From Terriglobia bacterium (GTDB taxonomy: Bacteria > Acidobacteriota > Terriglobia > UBA7540), in the NCBI GenBank assembly GCA_030038235.1, contig JASHPE010000122.1:20925-84924 (forward strand): DNA of 64,000 nt, given 5' to 3'. The notes beneath the pieces were generated by a model that was not told the origin of the DNA, made no database searches, and was given only the letters and a program-made list of their open reading frames with translations. Below are positions 20,154 through 30,125 of this stretch, piece after piece (positions within the stretch are counted from its first letter, which is position 1; every line of letters starts with the position of its first letter). The translations under genes and the position numbers were made by a program.

Positions 20154-21965
20154 TCATCGAGGCTCGATCAGGGGATAACGTCCCAGGGCGATGGCCCGGT
20201 CCGCCGCCTGGCGCTTCAGCTCGATGGTGTCGGGCGGATTGCGCCGCAGGAAACGCCGCACCACCGCAAGTTCGGCGCGCAGGTTGTCGCCCTCGCTGAT
20301 GCGTCCGAGCGCCCGCCGCGCTTCACTCTCCATGCGGTCGGCGGCCTCGTAGATGAAGGCGCGCGTGGCTGCGATCTCCGTGGCGCAGGCGTCCTCGGAT
20401 GTGCGGTGCACTTTTTTCAGCGTGCGCAGGAGCGCGCTCTCCATGCCGTAAACATCCATGCAAAGATTGCTCAGTACCGCCACGATTTCCTGCTCTTCGC
20501 CCAGGGCCTGCAGATAGCGCTGCACGGCGCTGCCGGCTACCAGCAGCACGACTTTTTTCGCTCCGGCCACGAGGCGCGCTTCGTCGGCAAGCAACCCGTC
20601 GTCGCTCGATTCTTCGAAGGCGGGCGCGCCCAGAATCTCATCGCGCAGGCGCTGGGCCGCCGAAATCAATCCCAGCTCGCCTTTCATGGAACGCTTCATC
20701 AGCATGTCCGTGATGAGCAGCCGGTTGATTTCGTTCGTACCCTCGAAGATGCGGTTCACGCGCTGGTCGCGGTAGACGCGCTCGATAGGGTAATCGCTCG
20801 AAAAGCCGTAGCCGCCGTAAATCTGCACGGTCTCGTCGCTCACGAAATCGAGCACTTCGGTGCCTACGACCTTGAGGATCGAGCACTCCACGGCGTACTG
20901 CTCGAGCGCTTTCAAAATCTGGCGGCCCGAATCGGGCGCGCTCTGATCGACTCCGTGCAGCATCTCGTCGATCATGCCAGCAGTGCGGTAGCACATGCTC
21001 TCGGCGGCGTAAATCCGCACCACCATCTCGCCGAGCTTCTCCTTGATGAGACCAAAGTCGGCGATGGGATGCCCGAACGCCTCGCGTTCTTTAGCCCACT
21101 TCACGGCTTCGGCGAACAGATGCTTGGCCCCGCCGATGCATCCCGCGCCCAGCTTCAGCCGGCCCATGTTGAGGATGTTGAAAGCGATCAGGTGGCCTTT
21201 GCCGATCTCACCGAGGACGTTCTCGTCGGGAACTTCGGCATTCTCCAGGTTCACCGGCGTGGTCGAGGAGCCGCGGATGCCCATCTTGTGCTCCTCAGCG
21301 CCCGGCGACACGCCGGGAAACGCCCGCTCCACGATGAAGGCCGTGAATTTCTCGCCGTCCACCTTCGCGAAGACGACGTACACATCCGCGATGCCGCCAT
21401 TGGTGATCCAGTGCTTGGTACCGTTCAGGATGTAGTGGCTGCCATCGGCGCTCAGCACGGCTTTCGTCTTAGCGTTCATGGCATCAGAAGCGGACGTAGC
21501 TTCGCTCAGGCAGTAGGCGCCCACCCACTCGGCGCGCGCAAGCTTGGGTACGTATTTCTGCTTCTGAGCTTCGGTACCAAAAAACGCGATGGGGAGGATG
21601 CCAATTCCCTGCTGCGCACCCACCGTCGCCGCCCAGGCGCCGTCGCGGGCCATTTCCTCGGAGATGATGATGGATGAAATCTTGTCGAGCTCGAGCCCGC
21701 CGTACTTCTGCGGCACGTCGCTGCTACAGAGCCCGAGTTCAGCCGCTTTCTGCAATAGCTCGCGCAGCAGGCCAGGTTTCTTGGCCTCCATCTCCTCGAT
21801 GTGCGGCAGTACTTCCTGCTCCACAAACTCGCGTCCGGTCTGGCCGATCAGGCGGTGCTGGTCGGTGAGGTCATCAGGAGTGAAGATTTCGTCGGGCGCG
21901 CGGTCTTCGATTAGAAAACTGCCGCCTTTGATCATCGTTCGTGGGGTTGCAGTTGCTGTCGCCAT
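20154..21965 (-). CDS. Acyl-CoA dehydrogenase
   Basis: YCLSEATSASDA, RVNRIFEGTNEINRLLI; 603 aa with C-terminal extension. Confidence 0.95.
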   Translation of the reverse strand: MATATATPRTMIKGGSFLIEDRAPDEIFTPDDLTDQHRLIGQTGREFVEQEVLPHIEEMEAKKPGLLRELLQKAAELGLCSSDVPQKYGGLELDKISSIIISEEMARDGAWAATVGAQQGIGILPIAFFGTEAQKQKYVPKLARAEWVGAYCLSEATSASDAMNAKTKAVLSADGSHYILNGTKHWITNGGIADVYVVFAKVDGEKFTAFIVERAFPGVSPGAEEHKMGIRGSSTTPVNLENAEVPDENVLGEIGKGHLIAFNILNMGRLKLGAGCIGGAKHLFAEAVKWAKEREAFGHPIADFGLIKEKLGEMVVRIYAAESMCYRTAGMIDEMLHGVDQSAPDSGRQILKALEQYAVECSILKVVGTEVLDFVSDETVQIYGGYGFSSDYPIERVYRDQRVNRIFEGTNEINRLLITDMLMKRSMKGELGLISAAQRLRDEILGAPAFEESSDDGLLADEARLVAGAKKVVLLVAGSAVQRYLQALGEEQEIVAVLSNLCMDVYGMESALLRTLKKVHRTSEDACATEIAATRAFIYEAADRMESEARRALGRISEGDNLRAELAVVRRFLRRNPPDTIELKRQAADRAIALGRYPLIEPR

Positions 21966-22004
21966 GGGCCCTCCGGCCTCGGGAATTGGGAACCGCCAAT
22001 GACC

Positions 22005-22454
22005 TCACTTCCCAACCAGCGTCTGCCCTCGTCTCGTGCAAACATCATTGAAGTCACCTTCGTTGAACGTAATAAAAACGTCAACTTTGACTTCAGAAAG
22101 AATGTGACGGAGTACGCGATCCGCCAAACTGAGGGAGCGGTAGCGGGCCAGCATAGGTCGGTGCTCACTCAAGCACTCTTCCATGGCCCTCTTTCGGAAG
22201 TCACTGTCATCCAGTAAGACCAACCTTCTCCGAGCCTCAAGCCTCTTCCAATCCCTGTTCAGTAGAGCAAGTTGGTCCTGGCGCCTGCACATTCGGGTGG
22301 ACACCGACTCGTAAAGAATCGGCCACGGTATGAGCAACTGACTGAGGTCGCTCTCAAGGTACGTCGCGAAATGCTCTACAGCACGGTCGTGGTACTGATC
22401 GGACTTTTCGTACAGGCCGATGAGGAACCCGGAATCCACACAAACGCGAATCAC
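22005..22454 (-). CDS. PIN-domain protein (VapC-like putative toxin)
   Basis: IRVCVDSGFLIGLYEKSDQYHDRA...; conserved acidic positions; GTG start overlaps upstream stop (GTGA). Confidence 0.8.
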   Translation of the reverse strand: MIRVCVDSGFLIGLYEKSDQYHDRAVEHFATYLESDLSQLLIPWPILYESVSTRMCRRQDQLALLNRDWKRLEARRRLVLLDDSDFRKRAMEECLSEHRPMLARYRSLSLADRVLRHILSEVKVDVFITFNEGDFNDVCTRRGQTLVGK

Positions 22455-22753
22455 TTCTCTTCCTCAGCCTCAACGGGTTCCGGAGAATACCCGGCCCAAG
22501 GCGCTGCCTTGCGCTTCCCGACGATGAACTTGCCGCCTTGTTTCAAGTTGATGAGATAGAGTCTCGTCTTCCTTTCGGGGCCCAGTAAGGAGGCCAGTTC
22601 GCGGGCAAGCTCCTCGCGAGTCCTATCGGAACGAAAAGTGGCCACAGTCTCGCCGCACTCCTTGGCATCGAGGCCGTCGAGCCACTCATAGAGCTCGTCA
22701 TAATTTCCACGCAAACCTAGATCGAATGAGAGCCAGTATCGTGTCTGTCCCAT
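22451..22753 (-). CDS. Small Cas2/VapD-like (ferredoxin-fold) protein, putative partner of the PIN protein
   Basis: MGQTRYWLSFDLGLRGNYDELYEWLDGLDAKECGETVATFRSDRTREELARELASLLGPERKTRLYLI...; 4-nt overlap with PIN gene. Fold is inference. Confidence 0.55.
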   Translation of the reverse strand: MGQTRYWLSFDLGLRGNYDELYEWLDGLDAKECGETVATFRSDRTREELARELASLLGPERKTRLYLINLKQGGKFIVGKRKAAPWAGYSPEPVEAEEEK

Positions 22754-22790
22754 GATCCCTCCAACGTCCTCGCCGGGACACATTCCTCGT

Positions 22791-23975
22791 CTATGACAGC
22801 AGATTCTCAAAGATCCCGGCCGCACCCATCCCGCCGCCGACACACATCGTCACCATGCCATACTTCGCGTGGCGACGCTTCATCTCGTTCAGCAACGTCG
22901 CGGTGAGCTTGGCGCCGGTGCATCCCAGCGGATGCCCAAGCGCCACGGCGCCGCCGTTCACGTTCACGCGCTCGAGATCGAGACCCGCCTGCTTGATGAC
23001 CGCCAGCGCCTGGGCGGCGAAAGCCTCGTTCAGCTCGATTACGTCGATGTCCTCAAGCTTCAGCCCTGCCAGTTTCAGGGCCTTGGGGATCGCGTAGACC
23101 GGTCCCACGCCCATCTCCTCGGGGAGCGTCCCGGCGGCAGCGAAGGCGATGAAACGCGCAAGCGGTTTGGCGCCGATCGACTTGGCCTTGTCAGCCGACA
23201 TCACCACGGCGGCGGCCGCACCGTCGCTGGTCTGCGAGGCGTTGCCGGCGGTCACGGTGCCGTGCGCGTGGAAGGCCGGCTTGAGCTTGGCCAGCGCTTC
23301 GAGCGACGTGTCCTTGCGCGGACCCTCGTCCACGGCGAAGGTCACGGTGCGCTTCTGGGGCTTATTCTTGCCGTTCAAAGTCACTTCGATCACTTCGAGC
23401 GGCACGATCTCGTCCTTGAATTTACCTTCCGCGATGGCGGCCAGCGCCCGCTGATGGCTGCGCAGCGAGAACTCATCCGCCTGCTGGCGCGTGATGCCGT
23501 ACTTCTGCGCCACGTTCTCGGCCGTCAGACCCATGCTAAGGTAGGAATCGGGGTAAGTCTCCATCAGAGAGGGATTGGGCGAGAAGTGATACCCGCCCAT
23601 CGGAACCAGGCTCATGCTCTCGGCGCCGCCGGCGATGATGCAGTCGGCGAATCCCGCCATGATGCGCTCCGACGCCAGCGCGATCGATTGCAAACCCGAG
23701 GAACAAAACCGGTTGATGGTCATCGCCGAGACGTCGATGGGCAATCCGGCACGCAACGAGACCGTACGGGCCATATTGTTGCCCTGGACGGCTTCGGGCA
23801 TGGCGCAACCGAGGATCACGTCCTCGACTTCCTTGGGATCGAGGCCCGGCACGCGCTTCAAGATCTCCTGGAAGACCACGGCGGCCATGTCATCCGGACG
23901 GGTCGCGCGCAGGGTGCCCTTCGGGGCCTTGCCCACCGCCGTGCGGGCGATCGAAACTACCACTGCTTCTCTCAT
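22791..23975 (-). CDS. Acetyl-CoA acetyltransferase (thiolase)
   Basis: [50 protein letters not shown]. Confidence 0.95.
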   Translation of the reverse strand: MREAVVVSIARTAVGKAPKGTLRATRPDDMAAVVFQEILKRVPGLDPKEVEDVILGCAMPEAVQGNNMARTVSLRAGLPIDVSAMTINRFCSSGLQSIALASERIMAGFADCIIAGGAESMSLVPMGGYHFSPNPSLMETYPDSYLSMGLTAENVAQKYGITRQQADEFSLRSHQRALAAIAEGKFKDEIVPLEVIEVTLNGKNKPQKRTVTFAVDEGPRKDTSLEALAKLKPAFHAHGTVTAGNASQTSDGAAAAVVMSADKAKSIGAKPLARFIAFAAAGTLPEEMGVGPVYAIPKALKLAGLKLEDIDVIELNEAFAAQALAVIKQAGLDLERVNVNGGAVALGHPLGCTGAKLTATLLNEMKRRHAKYGMVTMCVGGGMGAAGIFENLLS

Positions 23976-24054
23976 GACGTTCTCCTCAGACCTATGACTG
24001 TGCGGCTCCCTTGAGAGGCAAAGCGCATTCGGAGCGATGTTTTCGTAAGTCTAA

Positions 24055-24180
24055 CCCAATCAATAACATTCCGGCTTCCTTCGTAAAACCTCACCGGCTC
24101 GATCCGCGCACGGAGCACCGGCTGGGAATCAGAGACCCCCGATTGCCCGTTGAATCTAAAGGACATTTTTGCTTTGTCCG
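24055..24180 (-). repeat. Degenerate copies of the GATTCYAAA-CATTCC repeat family
   Basis: aatcaataacattccggcttccttcgt and ttgaatctaaaggacatttttgctttgtccg, resembling ...attccagctttgttcg at 9.05 kb. Confidence 0.35.
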
Positions 24181-24188
24181 AGCGACCC

Positions 24189-24860
24189 TCAAAAGTACTT
24201 TTCCGTCTTGTCCGTCCAATCGAAGTTCCCTTCGTTTGAGTTCACACCCTTGAACGTGAACTTGTTGCCGTACTGATCGTGATACGTCAGCTCCTGCGCC
24301 TTCGCCTTGACCCCGTGCTGGATGTTCCAGGCGGGGTTGTTCTCAAGGATGATGGGCGTCTTGCCGTCCAAACCGATGAGGTAGTTGGCCTTGAAGCCGC
24401 CGTGGCCCTCGATTTCGACCTCATGCCGCGTGTCGCCGACCATCTGCGTGATCGTGGCGGTGTCCCAATGCTCGGGCTTTTTGGAATCGCGATCGAGGTC
24501 CCGCGTAATCACGTGCAATCCGGCAGCCTGCTCTGCCGTGGCGCGGCTGTCGATATACCAGACATTCCCCTTCTTGCCGTGCGCTCCCACCAAGTGCAAT
24601 CCATCGAGCGAAACCGACCCGTAATGACCGTGCTTGATGTCGAGGGAAAACAGCGAATAGCAGTAGTGGTGCGGCGATGGGCCCGCATCAAAGTTACAAG
24701 TGCAAGGAACGGCGCACGAGCACGCCTCGCTCAATTCTCCCATCATCTCCCAGTGCTCGCCATGGGGTTTGGGAATATCGGCGCCGCGGGCCAGCATCAC
24801 GCCCAGGAAAACCATGGAGAAGGCTACCACCCCTATCGCCCGGAATCCCTTCATGTGCAC
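24189..24860 (-). CDS. DUF1326-domain protein
   Basis: GELSEACSCAVPCTCNFDAGPSPHHYCYSLFSLDIKHGHYG; signal peptide. Confidence 0.85.
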   Translation of the reverse strand: MHMKGFRAIGVVAFSMVFLGVMLARGADIPKPHGEHWEMMGELSEACSCAVPCTCNFDAGPSPHHYCYSLFSLDIKHGHYGSVSLDGLHLVGAHGKKGNVWYIDSRATAEQAAGLHVITRDLDRDSKKPEHWDTATITQMVGDTRHEVEIEGHGGFKANYLIGLDGKTPIILENNPAWNIQHGVKAKAQELTYHDQYGNKFTFKGVNSNEGNFDWTDKTEKYF

Positions 24861-25071
24861 ACTCCCTGCTCTCCCATCAGATGCCGCCGCTACGGCGACG
24901 CTGCAAGCCCTGATGGTGCAACCGTCTGCTGTCAGTTCGTTCCTGACTGCTCTGATTATAGCGGAAGACGCGACAGCGGGTTGCGGTGTGCGGCTTTGCC
25001 ACGTGCCTCGCCCCTTGCCACTCTGCGAATGCGGTTGTTACAGTTAACCGTTCGACCTTGGAAACCGGCGA

Positions 25072-25953
25072 ATGGCGAATCCAGCAAATCCTGACGATCG
25101 TTTAGGCCGGGCGCTCGCACAGCTCGTGGAGTTGACTGCGAAGCTGCGAAGCCCGGGCGGCTGCCCGTGGGACCGCGCGCAGGACTACGACTCCTTGAAG
25201 GCGCTGCTGCTGGAGGAAGCGTACGAGGTGGTCGACGCGGTCAACCTGCGCGATTTCGACGGGCTCGAGGACGAGCTGGGCGACCTGCTGTTTCAGGTGG
25301 TTTTCTACTCGCGGCTGGCCGAGGAGGAAGGCCGATTCGCCCTGGCCGGCGTGATGGAGCGGCTGCACCGGAAGCTGGTGCGTCGACATCCCCACGTGTT
25401 CGGGGAGGCGAAGGCGCGCACGGCGGAAGAAGCGCTGCGAAGCTGGAACAGCGTCAAGGAGCAGGAGCGGGAGGCGAGCCCGGCGCCGGCGGAATCGATC
25501 CTCGAAGGCACCGCTGGCAAGCTGCCCGCGACGCTCGAGGCTCATGAGTTGGGCGTGCGCGTGGCAGAAGCCGGATTCGACTGGCCTGACGCCCGTGCCG
25601 TGCTCGACAAGGTCCAGGAAGAGGTCGACGAGTTGCGCCGCGAACTGCACACCACGGGCGATGCGCCCGGCGAGTACGACCGGGCTCGCCGCGAGGAAGA
25701 ACTCGGCCATCTGCTTTTTTCGCTGAGCCAGCTCGCGCGCCACCTCGGTACCGATCCCGAGAGCTGCCTCCGTCGAGGCAATCACAAATTCCGGCGGCGC
25801 TTTCAGGCGTTGGAGCGGAAAATCGCGCGCCAAGGCCGCAAGCTCACCGATTGCAGCCTGGCGGAGCTCGAGAGTATCTGGAGCATGGTGAAGGCCGCGG
25901 AAAACTTTTCGTCGGCCGAGGCTTCCGCGGATACCGCTGCGGACGCCGGGTGA
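25072..25953 (+). CDS. mazG: Nucleoside triphosphate pyrophosphohydrolase MazG
   Basis: LVELTAKLRSPGGCPWDRAQDYDSLKALLLEEAYEVVDAV...DELGDLLFQVVFYSRLAEE. Confidence 0.95.
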   Translation: MANPANPDDRLGRALAQLVELTAKLRSPGGCPWDRAQDYDSLKALLLEEAYEVVDAVNLRDFDGLEDELGDLLFQVVFYSRLAEEEGRFALAGVMERLHRKLVRRHPHVFGEAKARTAEEALRSWNSVKEQEREASPAPAESILEGTAGKLPATLEAHELGVRVAEAGFDWPDARAVLDKVQEEVDELRRELHTTGDAPGEYDRARREEELGHLLFSLSQLARHLGTDPESCLRRGNHKFRRRFQALERKIARQGRKLTDCSLAELESIWSMVKAAENFSSAEASADTAADAG

Positions 25954-25958
25954 CATCG

Positions 25959-26840
25959 ATGCCGCAGACTGCACGGCAATTTACGCAATTCGAGATGCCG
26001 TCCGCGCCGGACGGCTACGTCATCCGGCCATGCCGAGGTATGGCAGAGCTGGAAGCCTGCGTCCGGTTGCAACAGCAGGTCTGGGGCTACGAGCCGGCCG
26101 AGGTCTACCCGGTGCGGCTCTTCGTCAACCTGACGCACATCGGTGGACACGTCCTCGGAGCATTCAAGCATAGGTCCGGTGCGGGCAGAGCAGCGAGGAA
26201 GGCAGCAGGACAAGACGACGAACTGGTGGGATTCGTCATGGCAATGCCGGCGTGGCGCGACGGACAGCGCTATCTGCACTCGCTCTCGCTCGCGGTCGCA
26301 CCCGGCCACGAAAATCACGGACTCGGACGGCTGCTGAAGCTCGGCCAACGCGAGATCGCGATCAAGCAAGGCATCGCGCGCATCGAATGGACTTTCGATC
26401 CGCTGCGCGCCAAGAACGCGTTCTTCAATATCGAGCGCCTCGGCGCCAGCACGCGACGCTATCAGCCGGACTACTACGGCAGCGTGCACAGCCGATTGCA
26501 GCAGGGCCTGCCAAGCGATCGTCTGGTATGCGAGTGGTGGCTGCGCTCAGCGCGGGTGCGGCGGGCGCTGACGCAGCGATCGGCTGAACACAGGGTGCGG
26601 CCCACAAGCGCGCGCTCGAAGACGGCGGAGATCGAAATTCCGGCAGACTTCGGATCGCTTGCGCAGCGCGATCCTGCGCAAGCGCTCGCCATTCAGCGAT
26701 CCGTACGCCGGAAGTTCGAACGCTGCTTCAAGCGCGGCCTCGCGGTAACCGGCTTCGAGCGCGGCGAGGAGGTTGGACACTACATCTTGGAAAGCACATC
26801 AAAACACAGAGCCGCAGAGGCACAGAGGAGAGATAAGTAA
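25959..26840 (+). CDS. GNAT-family N-acetyltransferase
   Basis: MPQTARQFTQF...YVIRPCRGMAELEACVRLQQQVWGYEPAEVYPVRLFVNLTHIGGHVLGAF...VAPGHENHGLGRLLKLGQRE. Confidence 0.75.
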   Translation: MPQTARQFTQFEMPSAPDGYVIRPCRGMAELEACVRLQQQVWGYEPAEVYPVRLFVNLTHIGGHVLGAFKHRSGAGRAARKAAGQDDELVGFVMAMPAWRDGQRYLHSLSLAVAPGHENHGLGRLLKLGQREIAIKQGIARIEWTFDPLRAKNAFFNIERLGASTRRYQPDYYGSVHSRLQQGLPSDRLVCEWWLRSARVRRALTQRSAEHRVRPTSARSKTAEIEIPADFGSLAQRDPAQALAIQRSVRRKFERCFKRGLAVTGFERGEEVGHYILESTSKHRAAEAQRRDK

Positions 26841-26975
26841 CACTCGGACGGAAATATCACCGCGTGTTTCGAGTGGCCAGAGAGTTCAGAAAGTTCACCG
26901 TGACTGTGAACTTCGTCGTTTTCTCAAGTTTCTTCCTTAACTCCGCGCCGCTCTGTCTCTGGGTTTGGTTTTCTG

Positions 26976-28082
26976 ATGAGAATTGACCGTATCGAGCTTC
27001 GCCAGATTCAGCTTCCGCTGGTTCACTTCTTCGAGACCAGCTTCGGACGCACGACCGTGCGTCGCATTCTGCTGCTGCGTGCTGAGTGCGCGGGCGTGAC
27101 CGGCTGGGGCGAGGCCACCTGCGGCGAGTCGCCGCTTTACAACTACGAGACGCCGGAGACCGCCTGGCACATCCTGAGCGATTTCCTGATTCCTGGCACG
27201 CTCGGGCGCGACCTCGCCGGTCCGGGCGAAATCGCGTCGCGATTCAAGCCCATCCGCGGCCACAACATGGCCAAGGCGGCGCTCGAAAACGCGCTCTGGG
27301 ACATCGAAGCGCAGCAGAAAGGCGTGGCGCTTTCGAGGCTAATCGGCGGTACGCTGAAAGAGATTCCGTGCGGCGTCTCCATCGGCATTCAGAACTCCGT
27401 GGAGGAGCTGCTCGACAAGATCCAGGTCGAATTGAGCGCCGGATATCAGCGCATCAAGATCAAGATCAAGCCCGGCTGGGACGTGGACGTGCTCGAACGC
27501 GTGCGCGAGCGCTTCCCGCGGATCGTTCTGTCAGTGGACGCGAATTCGGCGTATTCGCTCGCCGATCTCGACCACCTGAAGAGCTTCGATCGCTTCAACT
27601 TGCTCATGATCGAGCAGCCTTTGCATTGGAATGACATCATCGACCACGCCGCGCTGCAGCGCGAGCTGAAGACCGCGATCTGCCTGGATGAGTCGATCCA
27701 CGACGCGGACGACGCGCGCAAAGCGATCGAGGCCGGCGCCTGCAAGATCATCAACATCAAGCTGGGACGCGTGGGCGGCTTCACGAGCGCGAAGCAGGTG
27801 CATGACGTCTGCCGGGCACGCCACGTTCCCGTCTGGTGCGGCGGAATGCTGGAGAGCGGCGTCGGGCGCGCGCACAACATCGCCATGTCGACGCTTTCCG
27901 GCTTCACGCTGCCCGGCGATGTCTCCGCCAGCCGGCGCTACTGGCGCGAGGATATCATCGACCCGGAAGTCACGGTAAGCCCGAACGGAACCATCCGCGT
28001 GCCGCAAGCGCCGGGCCTTGGCTACACTCCGAGCCTCGAACGAATCGAGCGCGCCGCCGTGCGGAAGGAGTCGTTTGCCTAG
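26976..28082 (+). CDS. Enolase-superfamily protein, o-succinylbenzoate synthase / N-acylamino acid racemase-like
   Basis: GWGEATCGESPLYNYET; IKIKIKPGWDVDVLERVRERFPRIVLSVDANSAY; LDESIHDADDARKAIEAGACKIINIKLGRVGG. Confidence 0.9.
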   Translation: MRIDRIELRQIQLPLVHFFETSFGRTTVRRILLLRAECAGVTGWGEATCGESPLYNYETPETAWHILSDFLIPGTLGRDLAGPGEIASRFKPIRGHNMAKAALENALWDIEAQQKGVALSRLIGGTLKEIPCGVSIGIQNSVEELLDKIQVELSAGYQRIKIKIKPGWDVDVLERVRERFPRIVLSVDANSAYSLADLDHLKSFDRFNLLMIEQPLHWNDIIDHAALQRELKTAICLDESIHDADDARKAIEAGACKIINIKLGRVGGFTSAKQVHDVCRARHVPVWCGGMLESGVGRAHNIAMSTLSGFTLPGDVSASRRYWREDIIDPEVTVSPNGTIRVPQAPGLGYTPSLERIERAAVRKESFA

Positions 28083-28188
28083 AACGGCGCCAGCCCCGAC
28101 ATCGTCCCCACACGCCTCCAGCGCAGCGGGGAGTGGGGTGGCGGAAACCGCTGCAGCGCGGCGTCATCCTCATCATCGGCACGGCCTG

Positions 28189-29067
28189 ATGCACCTGCTG
28201 ATGTTGATCGGCACCTTCTTCTGGGCCAGCAACATTATTGCAGGCAAGGTGGTGCTGCGCAGCATGCCGCCGATGGCTCTAGCTCAGGCGCGCGTGACGG
28301 GCGCAGCCCTGGTTTTCCTCACTCTGTTCGCGCTATGGCGCGGGCGGCCGCCGCTCAGAATGTCGATCCGCGACCTTGGCTATCTGGCCCTGACCGCCCT
28401 GTTCGGCATCACGCTGAATCAGATCTTCTTCATCGGCGGAATCGGCCGGACCTCGGCCGCGCACGCCGGACTGATCGTGGCGCTAGGACCGGTGATGGTG
28501 CTGATTCTCTCATCGGCGATGCGCCTGGAAGCGCTTACGCTGCTCAAGTCCGCAGGCGCCGCCATTTCGCTCGGCGGCGTGGCCGTGCTGAGCACGGGCA
28601 AACCGTCGCCGGGCAGCGATGCAACGATTTCCGGCGACGTGATCATGCTGCTCGGCACGGCGGTCTTCGCCTATTACACAATCCTGCTCAAGAAGGTGGC
28701 GAATCGCTACGATGCCGTGACCCTGAACGCGATCATTTTTGTGCTCGGCGCCACCATGATGCTGCCCGTCAGCGCACGCACACTGTTCGCCGTGAACTGG
28801 ACCGCACTGCCGGCGGACGCGTGGTGGTGCATCGCATTCATCGTCACTTGCGGGTCGGTGCTCGCGTACCTGATCTATGCGTTCGCCCTGACCGAATTAA
28901 CCGCCTCACGCGTGGCGGCATTCAATTATCTGCAGCCGGTGATCGCCGCCGGGCTCGGCTTGTGGTTGCTGGCCGAAGGCATAACGGGACGAGCGCTCGC
29001 CGGCGGGGCGCTGATCCTGCTCGGCGTCTACCTGGCGGAACGCGAAGGAAAGGTCCAAGAGGCATGA
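28189..29067 (+). CDS. EamA/DMT-family transporter
   Basis: Ten hydrophobic segments, duplicated EamA pattern; start may lie upstream. Confidence 0.85.
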   Translation: MHLLMLIGTFFWASNIIAGKVVLRSMPPMALAQARVTGAALVFLTLFALWRGRPPLRMSIRDLGYLALTALFGITLNQIFFIGGIGRTSAAHAGLIVALGPVMVLILSSAMRLEALTLLKSAGAAISLGGVAVLSTGKPSPGSDATISGDVIMLLGTAVFAYYTILLKKVANRYDAVTLNAIIFVLGATMMLPVSARTLFAVNWTALPADAWWCIAFIVTCGSVLAYLIYAFALTELTASRVAAFNYLQPVIAAGLGLWLLAEGITGRALAGGALILLGVYLAEREGKVQEA

Positions 29068-30122
29068 GCGAGAAAACCCGGCGAATCGCTTTCATCCCCG
29101 GCGACGGCATCGGCATCGAGGTGACCGCCGAAGCCATCAAGGCCCTGGAGGCACTGATCAAAAGCCATGGTCTTGCCGTCGACTATCGGGTGTTCGACTG
29201 GGGCGCGGAGAAGTACCTGCGCGAAGGCGTCAGCCTGCCCGAGGGTGCGTTCGACATCTTCCGGCGGGATTACGCCGCCATCTTCATTGGAGCGCTGGGC
29301 GATCCGCGCGTGCCCTCCAACCAGCACGCCGCCGACATCCTGCTCGGCACGCGATTCAACCTCGACCTCTACGTGAATCAGCGCCCCGTCAAACTGCTCG
29401 ATGCGCGTCTGTGCCCACTAAAGAATCGCTCCGAGCAGGACGTGGACTTCGTCATCTTCCGCGAAAACACCGAAGGGCTGTACGTGGGCATGGGCGGCGT
29501 GTTCAAGAAGAATACGCCGGACGAAATCGCGGTGCAGGAGGACATGAACACCCGCAAAGGTGTGGAACGAATCCTGGTGTACGCTTTCGAATATGCAGGC
29601 GCCCATGGATTGAAAAAGCTCTGCATGAGCGACAAGGCCAACGCGCTGCCTTTCGGCCACGGCCTGTGGCAGCGAGCCTTCGCCGAGGTGCGCAAGCGCT
29701 ATCCCGGCATCGAATCGCGGCATCTGTACGTGGACACGCTGAACATGGAACTGGTCCGCGACCCCAGCCAGTTCGAGGTGATCGTCACCTGCAACATGTT
29801 CGGCGACATCCTGAGCGATCTCGGCGCGGCCCTGCAAGGTGGACTCGGGCTCGCGCCTTCCGCCAACATCCATCCCGGGCAGGTGTCGATGTTCGAGACG
29901 GTACATGGGTCCGCACCAAATATCGCGGGCAAGAACGTCGCGAATCCGATGGCGGCAGTGCTCACGGTCGGCATGATGCTTGATCATCTCGGCCACGCCC
30001 AGGCCGCGGCGCGCGCGGAAGAAGCGGTACGTGAGGCGATTCGCGAAAACGTCACCACCCCCGACCTGGGCGGTAGCTTCGGCACGCGCGAAACCGGCGA
30101 TTGGATCGCGGCCCGGCTGTAA
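29064..30122 (+). CDS. Isocitrate/isopropylmalate dehydrogenase family protein
   Basis: RIAFIPGDGIGIEVTAEAI; CNMFGDILSDLGAALQGGLGLAPSANI; FETVHGSAPNIAGKNVANP. Confidence 0.92.
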   Translation: MSEKTRRIAFIPGDGIGIEVTAEAIKALEALIKSHGLAVDYRVFDWGAEKYLREGVSLPEGAFDIFRRDYAAIFIGALGDPRVPSNQHAADILLGTRFNLDLYVNQRPVKLLDARLCPLKNRSEQDVDFVIFRENTEGLYVGMGGVFKKNTPDEIAVQEDMNTRKGVERILVYAFEYAGAHGLKKLCMSDKANALPFGHGLWQRAFAEVRKRYPGIESRHLYVDTLNMELVRDPSQFEVIVTCNMFGDILSDLGAALQGGLGLAPSANIHPGQVSMFETVHGSAPNIAGKNVANPMAAVLTVGMMLDHLGHAQAAARAEEAVREAIRENVTTPDLGGSFGTRETGDWIAARL

Positions 30123-30125
30123 GAA

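Noticed and set aside
22451-22753. Genuine CRISPR Cas2
   Set aside because: No cas1, effector genes or repeat array nearby; only a fold-level resemblance is suggested.
20406-24014. Long plus-strand ORFs 20406-21677 and 22869-24014
   Set aside because: Antisense to the acyl-CoA dehydrogenase and thiolase genes; both real genes carry strong motifs on the minus strand.
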